DNA of 64,000 nt from Cesiribacteraceae bacterium YIM B00369. Lineage in GTDB: Bacteria; Bacteroidota; Bacteroidia; Cytophagales; Cyclobacteriaceae. A model generated the notes under the pieces. That model had not been told where the DNA came from and ran no database searches. It worked only from the letters and a program-made list of their open reading frames with translations. Every line of letters starts with the position of its first letter. The stretch's first letter is position 1. A program made the translations under genes and the position numbers. Below are positions 25,823 through 35,225 of the stretch, piece after piece. The stretch is from NCBI GenBank assembly GCA_017948555.1, contig JAFMYY010000005.1:149898-213897 (forward strand), given 5' to 3'.

Positions 25823-28800
25823 TTATTGCTGAAGGGATGAGAGAGTATCAGCCGTGTTTTTGCTTTCTGAGGCTTCCTGCTTTTCAATAACAGCAAGCTT
25901 TGCTTTGGCTTCTGCAACAATCTGTGGTTCTTTAGAATTCTGGATAATGGATTTTAAGGTTTCTTTTGCCTGAAAGATCTCACCCATTTTTCTGTAATTT
26001 TCAGCAATTAAAATAAACGATTTACCTAACCAGAACTTGAACATTGAATAGTTGGTATTGAAATCGAATAATGTCTCTACTGATTCCTTATACTTTTGCT
26101 GGTTATGCTGCACCAGGGCAATCATGTATTTTGCTTCCGCTCCGTTTTCATCTTTAGCAGCATTAACAGTTTGTGTAAAGTTCTTCATGGCCTCCTGGTA
26201 ATTTCCTTTTTCAAATGCTGCTTTTCCTTTAAAAAGAAGTGCCTTATTTGCTGTGTTAGCTGAAGAGCCTCCTCTGTCAATTATCTGGTTTGCATAATAA
26301 GCAGTGGAGTCATACTGGTTGCGCATATAAAAGGTTTCCATCAGCCCGGTCCATGCATCTGACTGCTGGCGGTTATTTGTTGCTGTTCCGGCTAATCTCC
26401 TGTAAAGAGAAATAGCCTCAGCATAATTTTTGTTCTTATACTGAAGCTCTGCTGCCCTTTGTAAGGCTCTTTGTTTAAGAGCTCCCTTGTCATTATTGGC
26501 AAGCTCTAAATAGTACTGCAAAGCTTCATCTGATCTGTCAAGGCGGTAAAACGATTCGGCAAGGTAAAACTTAGCTTCTCCTGTATTACTGCTTTCGGGA
26601 TAATTCCTGATATAATTCCTGAGACTTTCAATTGCTTTTTGGTATTGCTGTGAAAAGTAAACAGTTTTAACAGTTTCAAATTCCACATTTTCAAGAGACT
26701 TATCTGAAGGATTTGCCTGTTTGTAACGGGCAAGGTACTGATCGAATTCCTCTGTTTTTCCCTGTAATGCCAACACTTCCTGTAAACCAATAAGTGCGCT
26801 GTTTGCAGTCTGGTGAGCAGGGTAATCGCTTAACAGTTGCTTGTAATTCTGTGCCGCTTTGTCGTACTGCTTCTGGTTAAACCATGCCATTGCTTTGCTT
26901 CGCAGGGCATATGGAACAAAAGGACTGTTTGGTATTGATTGCTGTAATTTATTAAAACCACTGATTGCTTCCGCATACTGTCCGCTTTCCATTTGCAACT
27001 GAGCTTTATTGAATAAGGCATCGTCGTAATACGGTGAACGGCTGAATTTATTTAAAACCGTATTCCACGCTTCAAGTGCCTGCTGGTTTCTGTCGGTAAT
27101 GCTGTAAACAAGCCCTAACTGGAAGTGAGCATAATCCTGCTCAGGATTATTTTCAGTGATGGCCTGTCCGTAATAAGAAACAGCGTTTGAATAAATCTTA
27201 TTCGCATAGTAAGTATCTGCAAGGCGAAGCACTGCATCATTATAAAATTTCTCCTTCTTACCTCCGCGCTCCACATACTCTTTAAAGTGAGTCAGTGCCT
27301 TATCATATTGCTGAGTATTATAATAAGCGTAACCTATTCCGTAGCGGCTGTTCATATGAAATTCAGAATCCTGACGGGCAGTACGAAAAACTGCCGCATA
27401 GGAATTAATAGCCTCATTCCATTTTTTACCAATTGAAAAGGCCTCTCCGCTCCAGTAATGTGCTTTTGTAACTAAATCTTTGTTCTCAGGATATTCCAGT
27501 GATTTTTTGAACATCTGCACAGCCTGATAAAACTTACTGTCGTTAAAAAGCTCTGTACCTTTAAGGAAGGTAACCTCCTGATAAGCTTTTCTGATGGCCG
27601 GACTTTTTGAATCCATCTGTTCAATATAAGCAATTGCCTGGCCATAGTCATTCGTATTCAGCAACGATTTACTTAACAGCTCATTTGCTTCCCTTTTGTA
27701 TTTAGAGGAAGTGTACTCTCTGCTGAAATTTTTTAACTGTTCAGCTGCTTCCTGGTGGTTTCCAAGATCGAAATTCAGTTTTGCCAGCATAAAATTGCTT
27801 TCTTCTGCAATAGTCTTATTCTGCGACATTTCAGCAGAACGCTTAAATGCAGTTTGTGCAAACGGCTTATTATCTTCCTGAACATATAAAACGCCAAGGT
27901 AATAAGAAGCATGCTGCCCAAGTGAATCCTGATTGTTTGCTACGCTTTTGAAGTTTTCAATGGCTTTGCTGTTTTTACCGCTTTTATATTGTGAGAAGGC
28001 CATTCTGTACTGAACAGGAATCTCCGGCTTCCGGTTTTGGGCATATGCCTCAAAAAGTTCAGCTGCTTTTGCATACTGGCCTTTTTTGTAATAGGCTTCC
28101 GCAGTTAATAACTCCAGTTCATTCCGGTTGCGGGTGTTCCTGCCGGATGTTTTTTCTTCTGCATAGCTGATCAGCTTATCATACTGCCCCTGGCGATAGT
28201 AAATATTTGCAATCATGCCGGGAACTATGTCCCTGTATGCTTCATTTTTTTCAGCACGCTGCAAATCATAAATGGCCTGGTCATATTCGTTACGGGTAAA
28301 ATAAATATAACCGGCATAATAGCTGGAAGCGTAGGTGTATCGGTTATCTGTACGTTTCAGTTTATTGAAGCGTTCCAGAGCTTTGTCGAATTGCTTATTG
28401 CTGAAGTAGGTATATCCAAGATCAAAATCCACCTCTTCGCGCTGGAGCTGTGTAAGCTGGCTGGTATTTACTTTTTCAAAAAAAGTTGCGGCCTTATTGT
28501 ACTTTTTATCATTGTAGTAAAAACGACCCAGTTCATAATAGGCTAACAAAGCCTTAGGGTGGCTTTCATGCTGCCGGATAAAATTTTCCGTCAGGCTTTC
28601 CGCATCGTCGTTGTACAGGTTCAAAGCACAAATGGCTACATAATATTCAGCCTCTGTGGATTTGATATCCTTGCCCGGTGCCTCCACCAGATAATTTTCA
28701 AAAGTATGCCTTGCGGCTCCCCACTGCTCTTTGTGTAGCAAAGCAAGCCCTTTTTCATACAGCATTTCATCCGTTCCATGTATAGCAGGATGCTGCCCGA

Positions 28801-28870
28801 ACACAGAAGTGGAAAACCACAGAAAAAGCACACATGCCAGCAAATTTTTATTCATATATAATTTATACAA
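25823..28870 (-). CDS. Secreted tetratricopeptide-repeat protein, 1015 residues
   Basis: An N-terminal signal sequence (about 1-25, ending SVFGQ) is followed by more than twenty degenerate TPR units spanning nearly the whole protein. Repeated patterns include YxxGLxxYxxxxYxxAxxxFxK and QFDKALERF. No other domain is visible. Such proteins are periplasmic scaffolds for envelope complexes. It is followed after 35 bases by the barrel gene at 24126-25787. A TTG-N17-TAACTTTG promoter candidate lies about 120 bases before the start. Confidence 0.88.
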   Translation of the reverse strand: MYKLYMNKNLLACVLFLWFSTSVFGQHPAIHGTDEMLYEKGLALLHKEQWGAARHTFENYLVEAPGKDIKSTEAEYYVAICALNLYNDDAESLTENFIRQHESHPKALLAYYELGRFYYNDKKYNKAATFFEKVNTSQLTQLQREEVDFDLGYTYFSNKQFDKALERFNKLKRTDNRYTYASSYYAGYIYFTRNEYDQAIYDLQRAEKNEAYRDIVPGMIANIYYRQGQYDKLISYAEEKTSGRNTRNRNELELLTAEAYYKKGQYAKAAELFEAYAQNRKPEIPVQYRMAFSQYKSGKNSKAIENFKSVANNQDSLGQHASYYLGVLYVQEDNKPFAQTAFKRSAEMSQNKTIAEESNFMLAKLNFDLGNHQEAAEQLKNFSREYTSSKYKREANELLSKSLLNTNDYGQAIAYIEQMDSKSPAIRKAYQEVTFLKGTELFNDSKFYQAVQMFKKSLEYPENKDLVTKAHYWSGEAFSIGKKWNEAINSYAAVFRTARQDSEFHMNSRYGIGYAYYNTQQYDKALTHFKEYVERGGKKEKFYNDAVLRLADTYYANKIYSNAVSYYGQAITENNPEQDYAHFQLGLVYSITDRNQQALEAWNTVLNKFSRSPYYDDALFNKAQLQMESGQYAEAISGFNKLQQSIPNSPFVPYALRSKAMAWFNQKQYDKAAQNYKQLLSDYPAHQTANSALIGLQEVLALQGKTEEFDQYLARYKQANPSDKSLENVEFETVKTVYFSQQYQKAIESLRNYIRNYPESSNTGEAKFYLAESFYRLDRSDEALQYYLELANNDKGALKQRALQRAAELQYKNKNYAEAISLYRRLAGTATNNRQQSDAWTGLMETFYMRNQYDSTAYYANQIIDRGGSSANTANKALLFKGKAAFEKGNYQEAMKNFTQTVNAAKDENGAEAKYMIALVQHNQQKYKESVETLFDFNTNYSMFKFWLGKSFILIAENYRKMGEIFQAKETLKSIIQNSKEPQIVAEAKAKLAVIEKQEASESKNTADTLSSLQQ

Positions 28871-29463
28871 TTTTGTCTCCTGTTTAAACCCGCGCCGGAT
28901 ATAGTATTGAAAATCCGCATTTGGTGCAAATTTTACATTTTAATTCGATTAAGCAAGGCTTTTTCTTCAATAATTAAAAATATCTTACCTTGGCAAAGTT
29001 AAAGTTCTTATCAAAGTGCAATTTTGTAACCACCTGATTTTAAGTTAGTTAGAATATTCGTCTTAAAGGAAAGACTGAGCTGAAAACTTACGTAAAAATT
29101 AAAAACCACCTAACTAAACCACGGCCCTGTAGTTCTGTAACGTACAGTCTTCTACTGTGTTGTAAGCTGTTTGCTTTTTCGGTAAGTTTAAAAGAATTTT
29201 TACCGGCTGTAGCCGGGCAGGTTAAATTTTCAATCAGAAAAGCTGATTTATTTGATCATCAAACAGAAAAATTACATAAATTTCAATCGCAAATCAGTGG
29301 CAGAACATCCGACACACTCAAAAGGCAGAAAATAGAATAATTCTTATTCTTTCGATAATGATTTACTAAACTTGAATATAGAAGTTAACAGGGAATGGAT
29401 TTAGTATAGTCAACTTCTGGCTGCACACCATTTTTTTTATGCAAAGATTGAGTAACAGATAAT
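28871..29463. other. Divergent intergenic region, no gene seen
   Basis: About 590 bases between the divergent TPR and MBL-hydrolase genes. It is AT-rich with stops in all frames, and no tRNA or repeat was recognised. The minus-strand promoter candidate at 28994-29021 is the only supported element. Confidence 0.5.
28994..29021 (-). promoter_or_regulatory. Candidate Bacteroidota promoter of the TPR gene
   Basis: On the minus strand TTG (29021-29019), a 17-base spacer and TAACTTTG (29001-28994) match the -33/-7 pattern TTG-N17-23-TAnnTTTG. It would give a leader of about 115 bases. Confidence 0.45.
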
Positions 29464-30456
29464 ATGGGGAAATACATTTACAACTCCAGCCTTCCGTTTG
29501 TAAAAAACAATTACAATGGGAACCGTACCGTAAAAGACAGGTTCACAAATTATCCTTTTGTGGACCCGGATCCGTCGTTCAAAAAGGTTCTTCAATGGAA
29601 GCTGGGCAACAATCCACAAAAAGCACAAAAAAAGTCCGATAGTTTTAAGCTGGATGTAGAGTTCATGCCTTCCTTACCATCCGGCAGTGATAATTATATG
29701 ATCTGGCTTGGCCACGCATCCTTTTTGATTAGTTATGAAGGTGTTAAAATTATTACCGACCCTATTTTCGGAAGTCTCCCGCTTATAAAAAGGCAGGCAG
29801 CTTTTCCGCTTCCGGTCGAGGAATTAAAAGGGATTGACTACATTCTTATTTCCCATACTCACCGCGATCATTTTGATAAAAAATCCCTGAAAAAGCTTCT
29901 GGAACTTAACCCTAAAGCAGAAATTTTAGGACCTCTCCGGATGGAGGGCCTTGTAAGGGAATTCAATGAAGATGTAAAAGTCCAGGAAGCCGGCTGGTAT
30001 CAGAAGTACGATACCAGGAAGGAAATTAAATTATCATTTCTGCCTGCTGTACACTGGCATCGCCGCAATCTTTTTGATTTTAACAAAATCCTGTGGGGAA
30101 GCTTTCTTATTTCGGGCGGCGCAAAAAAAATATATTTTGCAGGAGACTCCGGTTACGATCGTCATTTTCAGGAAATCCATGATGCCGTTGGCGAAATTGA
30201 TTATTGCCTGATGCCGGTAGGTGCCTACAAGCCTATGGAAATAATGAAGGCTTCACATATGTCGCCGGAAGAAGCTGTAAAGGCCTTCCATATTCTGCAG
30301 GGTAAAAGTTTCATTCCAATGCATTATGGCACCTTCGACCTTTCTGATGAACCATTGGGAGAACCTGTGGAACGGCTGAGGCAACTGGATGAGAAAAAGG
30401 GAATTAAAGGAAAACTCCATATCGTAAAGCCAGGGGAAGTTTTTCCGTTGCAGTAA
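29464..30456 (+). CDS. MBL-fold hydrolase (UlaG/NAPE-PLD-like)
   Basis: A 330-residue metallo-beta-lactamase-fold enzyme. Visible blocks are WLGHASFLISYEG, the metal motif HTHRDH (131-136), AVHWHRR, FAGDSGY and a C-terminal PMHYGTFDLSDEP. This set is typical of the NAPE-hydrolysing phospholipase D-like and UlaG-like groups, which cleave phosphodiesters or lactones. No signal peptide is seen. It is a single-gene unit with a hairpin terminator after it. The substrate is uncertain. Confidence 0.88.
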   Translation: MGKYIYNSSLPFVKNNYNGNRTVKDRFTNYPFVDPDPSFKKVLQWKLGNNPQKAQKKSDSFKLDVEFMPSLPSGSDNYMIWLGHASFLISYEGVKIITDPIFGSLPLIKRQAAFPLPVEELKGIDYILISHTHRDHFDKKSLKKLLELNPKAEILGPLRMEGLVREFNEDVKVQEAGWYQKYDTRKEIKLSFLPAVHWHRRNLFDFNKILWGSFLISGGAKKIYFAGDSGYDRHFQEIHDAVGEIDYCLMPVGAYKPMEIMKASHMSPEEAVKAFHILQGKSFIPMHYGTFDLSDEPLGEPVERLRQLDEKKGIKGKLHIVKPGEVFPLQ

Positions 30457-30488
30457 AACAGAAAAAGGACTTACATGAGAGCTGATAC

Positions 30489-30522
30489 ACCAGAGGCCGC
30501 TAAAGCAGCCCCTGGTTTTTTT
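30489..30522 (+). terminator. Rho-independent terminator
   Basis: ACCAG-A-GGC (30489-30497) pairs with GCC-C-CTGGT (30508-30516) with one mismatch, followed by seven T. It lies 30 bases after the MBL hydrolase stop. Confidence 0.75.
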
Positions 30523-30595
30523 GCTAAATATATTAGCAATAATAAGCTGTAGTTAAAGTAGTGCCTCCGGACTGTTTTTCCCTTTGCCCTTTTTT

Positions 30596-31834
30596 TTAAT
30601 TTCGCAGGATTACTTCGGCTGCGAAGGCACCCGATCGCATTGCACCGTTGATAGAGCCGTTCAGCAAATGGTCTCCACACATATACAAGCCTTTCCTGAT
30701 GCAAATACTGCTTTCGGCTATCTGGTGCTGAACATGCTGTTGCTCAGGAAGAGCATATCTTATTTTATAGGTTTTAATGTGATGCCAATCCTGCGCCTGC
30801 GGAAAGTAAGGACTTAATTCCCCTTTTACTTTTTGAATTGCTGCCTGGGTATTTTCTTCTGTTATTCCATTAATAGAAGCAGAAATTAAACTCTTTTTAG
30901 CAGGTGCGTAAGCTTTACTGGTTTCACTTAATACAGCGAGATTATTTACGTAACTGCCTTTGTTACTATTCAATACTAAAAAATTTCCCCGTACAGGAGG
31001 TTTATCAGCCCAAAAGTACATATTGGTGGTTCCATGGCAGGAATACTTTACCTCCGGCAAATAATCCTTCAGTAAACCACAACTCTCGGTAGCTACCAGT
31101 ATATGTTTAGCCTGCAGCTGATCTCCGTTAGCAAGTATAACTGAATTCTCTTTAATTTCCTTTACCCTGTTATTATAGCGGATGGTGCCTTTTTTTAACT
31201 GATCGGCCAGCTGCAATGGAATCTCCCGCATGCCCAGTTCAGGAACCGCGGCATAACCTTCGGTAAACATTTTAAAAACGAAATGGAACATTCTGGAAGA
31301 GGTGTTCAGCTCATTCTCAAGAAATATTCCTCCGAGAAAGGGCTGAAAAAAATTTTCAATCATTTTCTGGCTAAACCCGTATTCACGGGTAAGGGCCTCC
31401 ATGGTTGTTTTTTCCTTTTCCTTAAATATCCCGACTATTTTTTTTTCCTTCAGTTTATTTTGAAGCAGGAGAAGTTTAAGCTTATCATTCAGAGAGCCTA
31501 CAGGAGAAAATAAGGTCGGTAAAAGTAAAGAAGAGCAGCGGAAAGGATCCGCCACCTTAAATTTCTTTCCATCCCTGAGCATAAGAGCACCCGGTATAAA
31601 GCGCTGCAGGCGAAGTTTTTTATAATCCAGGTATTTTTTAGTTTCAGGGTACTCTGTCAGGAGCACCTGGAAACCTTTATCCAGAATAAACCCATCAACT
31701 TCTTCAGAGCTTATGCGTCCCCCGGGGACTTCGGTTGCTTCCAGTACCATTACTTTTTTTCCGGCTTTCTGCAGCTCCAGGGCAGCTGTCAGCCCTGAAA
31801 TTCCGGCTCCTATAATTATTACATCAGTTGGCAT
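30596..31834 (-). CDS. FAD-dependent amine oxidase/phytoene desaturase-like protein
   Basis: A 412-residue flavoprotein. The dinucleotide-binding motif IIGAGISGLTAALELQKAG (about 5-23) is followed by VLEATEVPGGRISSE, the classical amine-oxidase/desaturase signature, and by ILVATESC in the second FAD-contact region. The C-terminal MYCGDHL-type motif appears as MCGDHLLNGSINGAMRSG. The protein likely oxidises a carbon-carbon or carbon-nitrogen bond. Substrate is unknown and no carotenoid genes are nearby. It precedes the CvfB-like gene on the same strand, in reading order downstream of it by 42 bases. Confidence 0.85.
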   Translation of the reverse strand: MPTDVIIIGAGISGLTAALELQKAGKKVMVLEATEVPGGRISSEEVDGFILDKGFQVLLTEYPETKKYLDYKKLRLQRFIPGALMLRDGKKFKVADPFRCSSLLLPTLFSPVGSLNDKLKLLLLQNKLKEKKIVGIFKEKEKTTMEALTREYGFSQKMIENFFQPFLGGIFLENELNTSSRMFHFVFKMFTEGYAAVPELGMREIPLQLADQLKKGTIRYNNRVKEIKENSVILANGDQLQAKHILVATESCGLLKDYLPEVKYSCHGTTNMYFWADKPPVRGNFLVLNSNKGSYVNNLAVLSETSKAYAPAKKSLISASINGITEENTQAAIQKVKGELSPYFPQAQDWHHIKTYKIRYALPEQQHVQHQIAESSICIRKGLYMCGDHLLNGSINGAMRSGAFAAEVILRN

Positions 31835-31876
31835 AGTTTAATAAGGTTTGTTCCGGGAAAAAGTTTGGGCAGATGC

Positions 31877-32704
31877 TTACAACTGACGGATTTCGTAATC
31901 AGAAACAGTTATTTTCCTGTCTTTATATAAAATACCGATGGCCCTTTTATAGCTTTTCTTGCTCATATTTAAACCTGTATATATATCATCTGCATGGCTT
32001 TTATCGCCTAAAGCTAATACACCACCGTTTTCCTGCAGTTTCTCCCATACCCTTTCCACATCTGTCTGCATTCCCTCTTTTCCGAATGGTTTCAGGTTTA
32101 CGTCCAGCTTTCCATCTTCCCGAACCTTCCTTATATAGCCCTTCCTGCTTTCTCCTGCTGTCAGATCTTCAAAAACCTCATCCTGGTAAAGCAAGCCACT
32201 ATATTTAGAGTCCACAATTACCTGATAACCTAACGGACTTTTGTGGTATACCAAAAGTTCCACTTCCTGCCCCGGCTTAAGCTCTTCAGGAGCCGGTTTA
32301 AGAAATGCGCCTAACTTACCTACCCCAATCAGTCTGTTTGTTTTATAATCGAGTGCAATTCTTACCACTACTTTTTCGCCTGGTTTTACAGGCCTTACCT
32401 GCTCGTTCTTTGGCAACAGAAGGTCCTTTTCCAATCCCCAGTTAAGAAATGCCCCAAAAGGAGCAACCTCCTTTACTTCCAGGGCCGCAAATTCACCTGA
32501 AATTGCGGCTGGTTTCATGGTTGTGGCAATAGGCCGGTCTTCAGAATCTGTATACACAAACACTTCAATTTCCTGCCCCGGCTCAGCACCGGCAGGCAGC
32601 CATTTACCGGGTATCAAAATTTCTTCTTCCCCGGATTTTAAATAAGCTCCAAAATCCACCATTCTGCTTATTTCAAGAGTGTTGTATTCCCCGATTCTGA
32701 TCAT
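31877..32704 (-). CDS. CvfB-like S1-domain RNA-binding protein
   Basis: A 275-residue protein of the CvfB family. Three S1-like beta-barrels are visible (about 5-65, 70-140, 145-205; repeated motifs FGAYLKSG, FGAFLNWG and GYQVIVD) and a C-terminal winged-helix (about 210-275, LGDKSHADDIY, SKKSYKRAIGILYKD). In Staphylococcus the homologue affects virulence regulation, and S1 repeats bind RNA. It should be cytoplasmic. A weak TAnnTTTG-like element (7 of 8) sits near 32733-32740 on the minus strand. The FAD oxidase gene follows. Confidence 0.88.
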   Translation of the reverse strand: MIRIGEYNTLEISRMVDFGAYLKSGEEEILIPGKWLPAGAEPGQEIEVFVYTDSEDRPIATTMKPAAISGEFAALEVKEVAPFGAFLNWGLEKDLLLPKNEQVRPVKPGEKVVVRIALDYKTNRLIGVGKLGAFLKPAPEELKPGQEVELLVYHKSPLGYQVIVDSKYSGLLYQDEVFEDLTAGESRKGYIRKVREDGKLDVNLKPFGKEGMQTDVERVWEKLQENGGVLALGDKSHADDIYTGLNMSKKSYKRAIGILYKDRKITVSDYEIRQL

Positions 32705-32979
32705 AATATAAATTTCTTTTTTCTTAATCCTGCAAATATCGAGATAAAGCCTGTAAATGTTAGCAGCCTTAAGGATAATTTATAACTTTATAAAAGTTTG
32801 TTTAAACTTTTCCTCCGGATGCAAAAAGTGCCGTTTTTTCTTTTTGCCTGCACCATTAAACAACACAAAGGCAGGGCTGTTATGCTGTTTACAGGCGCAG
32901 GCAGTATCAATTTTAATATACCTTTCTGTCCGAAGGAAAAATTTAAGGAAATAAAAGACTGAAATTTAAATTTTTTCCC

Positions 32980-33870
32980 ATGCAACAAATAGCAGTTATT
33001 GGCTCCGGTACAATGGGCAACGGAATTGCGCATGTTTTTGCCCAATACGGCCACCATGTTTCTCTGATTGATATTAATTCCGGATCATTGGAAAAAGCCT
33101 TAAGTACCATCAGCAAAAACCTTGAACGCCAGCTCGCTAAAGGCCTTATCGACGAAAACACTAAAGCGCAGGCACTTGCTAATATTACAACATACACTAA
33201 CATAGAAGAAGGGGTAAAAAACGCTGAGCTGGCAGTGGAAGCAGCTTCAGAAAATGTTGAGCTTAAGCTGAATATTTTCCGGCAGCTGGACCAGTTGTGC
33301 GGGCAGGATACCATTCTGGCCACCAATACTTCCTCCATTTCAATTACCAGGATTGCTGCTGTTACCAGCCGTCCTCAAAAAGTAATAGGAATGCATTTTA
33401 TGAACCCTGTGCCGGTAATGAAATTAGTGGAGGTCATCAGAGGTTATTCCACTTCGGATGAAGTAACAGAAAAAATAATGAGCCTTGCCGGGAAACTTGA
33501 TAAAGAACCTGTGGAGGTAAATGACTACCCGGGCTTTTCAGCTAACCGTATCCTGATGCCTATGATCAACGAAGCTGTCTATTGTATATTTGAAGGCGTT
33601 GCCGGAGTGGAAGAAACAGATACCGTTATGAAGCTGGGCATGGCCCACCCTATGGGGCCCCTGCAGCTGGCAGATTTTATCGGGCTTGATGTTTGCCTTT
33701 CAATTTTAAGGGTTTTACAGGAAGGCTTTGGTAATCCGAAATATGCTCCCTGCCCGCTGCTGATCAATATGGTTACTGCCGGCCACCTGGGGGTAAAATC
33801 CGGTAAAGGATTTTACGATTACAGTCACGGAGGCAAAGAGCTGATTGTAGCAGAAACCTTCAGAAAGTAA
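32980..33870 (+). CDS. 3-hydroxyacyl-CoA (3-hydroxybutyryl-CoA) dehydrogenase
   Basis: Oxidises 3-hydroxyacyl-CoA to 3-ketoacyl-CoA with NAD(P), as in fatty-acid oxidation or butyrate metabolism. The 296-residue protein has the Rossmann motif IGSGTMGNGIAHVFA, the block IGMHFMNPVPVMKLVEVI, and DYPGFSANRILMPMINEA followed by GMAHPMGPLQLADFIG. This is the single-domain Hbd/PaaH-type length. It is a monocistronic unit with no other beta-oxidation gene beside it. Confidence 0.92.
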   Translation: MQQIAVIGSGTMGNGIAHVFAQYGHHVSLIDINSGSLEKALSTISKNLERQLAKGLIDENTKAQALANITTYTNIEEGVKNAELAVEAASENVELKLNIFRQLDQLCGQDTILATNTSSISITRIAAVTSRPQKVIGMHFMNPVPVMKLVEVIRGYSTSDEVTEKIMSLAGKLDKEPVEVNDYPGFSANRILMPMINEAVYCIFEGVAGVEETDTVMKLGMAHPMGPLQLADFIGLDVCLSILRVLQEGFGNPKYAPCPLLINMVTAGHLGVKSGKGFYDYSHGGKELIVAETFRK

Positions 33871-33905
33871 AGAAGTATGCCTGTTGCCTGATTTTATTGA
33901 CCATG

Positions 33906-33930
33906 GCCGGGAATCTTACAGGCTCCCGGC
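33906..33930. terminator. GC hairpin between convergent genes
   Basis: GCCGGGA (33906-33912) pairs with TCCCGGC (33924-33930), overlapping the stop of the flavoprotein gene at 33916. No T-run follows, so terminator function is uncertain. Confidence 0.4.
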
Positions 33931-35145
33931 TATTGCTGTACCGGTAAGCCAGCCGGTAGTCCAGGCATTCTGGAAATTAAAACCTCCTGTAATTCCGTCA
34001 ACATTAAGCAGTTCACCGGCAAAATAAAGTCCGGGACGGATACGGCTTTCAAGTTCCGGAAGTTTTAACTCCTGCAGGGGAATGCCACCGCAGGTAACAA
34101 ATTCTTCCTTAAATGTGGTTTTACCTTTTACTTCATGCCGGTCCCTGAACAAGCCTTCTATCAGCTTGTTAAGATTTTTTTTACTTAGCTCAGCCCATCG
34201 CTGCCCTTCGGGTATTTCTGCTTTTAAGCACAAATAATGCCATAGCCTTTGTGGAATTTCATACAAAGGGTATCCATGCAATTGCCTTTTAGGGTGAGTC
34301 AGCTGGTAGGAGAGCAAATGCTGCCGCAGCACTTCTTCCTGCGGCTCCTGCACCCAGCGGATTTGTATGGTAAACTGATAATCCTGACTGTGGACCCAGT
34401 CCGCGCCAAAAGCAGATAATTTTAAAACTGCCGGACCGCTGAATCCCCAGTGGGTAATTAAAACCGGGCCTTCATACTGTAGTTTTGTGCCCTCAATCTT
34501 TACCAGCCCCTGCGGTACACTAATTCCTGCCAGCTGCCGGATGGAATTTTCAGGGCTGTTAAAAGTAAAAAGTGACGGCACAGGCGGAATGATTGAATGC
34601 CCTGTATCCTGCAGCCAGTGGTAAGCCTCCGCTTTTGCATAGCCTCCCGTAGCCAGGAGCACCCGTTCAGCATGTATTACTTCCCCTTTTAAAGAACGGA
34701 GAAGGAACCCTCTCCCGGTATTTTCCAGCTTGCTGACCCCAAAATTGGTAACAAGCTGCACATTCAGGCGCCGGGCTTCTTCTAAAAAGCAATCGATAAT
34801 TGTTTGGGAGGAGTTGCTGACCGGAAACATCCGTCCATCCCCTTCCACTTTAAGCTCAATACCTCTTTCTTTAAACCAGGCAATGGTGTCTTCAACTTTG
34901 AAAGCACCAAAAAGCTTTTTCAGGCTGTTACCACCTCTGGGGTAATTACGGATCAGCCCGGAGGTGTGTAAGCAGTCATGGGTAACATTGCACCGGCCTC
35001 CCCCGCTGACTTTTACTTTACTGAGGAACTTTCCTGTTTTTTCAAGAATCACAATACGGGAACCGGGCCTGCATTCTGCTGCACGTAAAGCAGCAAAAAA
35101 ACCGGCTGCCCCTCCTCCTGCTATGGCTATATCGAAGCTTTTCAA
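33916..35145 (-). CDS. HI0933-family flavoprotein
   Basis: A 409-residue FAD/NAD(P)-binding protein. It has the N-terminal FAD motif IAGGGAAGFFAALRAAE (about 7-23), the family signature VSGGGRCNVTHD and a RMFPVSNSSQTI block. A central LLATGGYA and a C-terminal FAGELLNVDGITGGFNFQNAWTTG complete the pattern. Family members act on unknown substrates, one branch (BaiN) in bile-acid reduction. It converges on the hydroxyacyl-CoA dehydrogenase and is divergent from the nuclease gene. Confidence 0.9.
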   Translation of the reverse strand: MKSFDIAIAGGGAAGFFAALRAAECRPGSRIVILEKTGKFLSKVKVSGGGRCNVTHDCLHTSGLIRNYPRGGNSLKKLFGAFKVEDTIAWFKERGIELKVEGDGRMFPVSNSSQTIIDCFLEEARRLNVQLVTNFGVSKLENTGRGFLLRSLKGEVIHAERVLLATGGYAKAEAYHWLQDTGHSIIPPVPSLFTFNSPENSIRQLAGISVPQGLVKIEGTKLQYEGPVLITHWGFSGPAVLKLSAFGADWVHSQDYQFTIQIRWVQEPQEEVLRQHLLSYQLTHPKRQLHGYPLYEIPQRLWHYLCLKAEIPEGQRWAELSKKNLNKLIEGLFRDRHEVKGKTTFKEEFVTCGGIPLQELKLPELESRIRPGLYFAGELLNVDGITGGFNFQNAWTTGWLTGTAIAGSL

Positions 35146-35177
35146 GGTATTTATGCTGCTGTAAGTTTAGTTATTCT

Positions 35178-35185
35178 TAATTTTG
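35178..35185 (+). promoter_or_regulatory. Candidate -7 element before the nuclease gene
   Basis: TAATTTTG matches TAnnTTTG at all fixed positions, 40 bases before the nuclease ATG. No convincing -33 TTG was found. Confidence 0.45.
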
Positions 35186-35225
35186 CAGCACAAAAATACA
35201 CGCTTTAGCGCTGGAAACTAAACGT

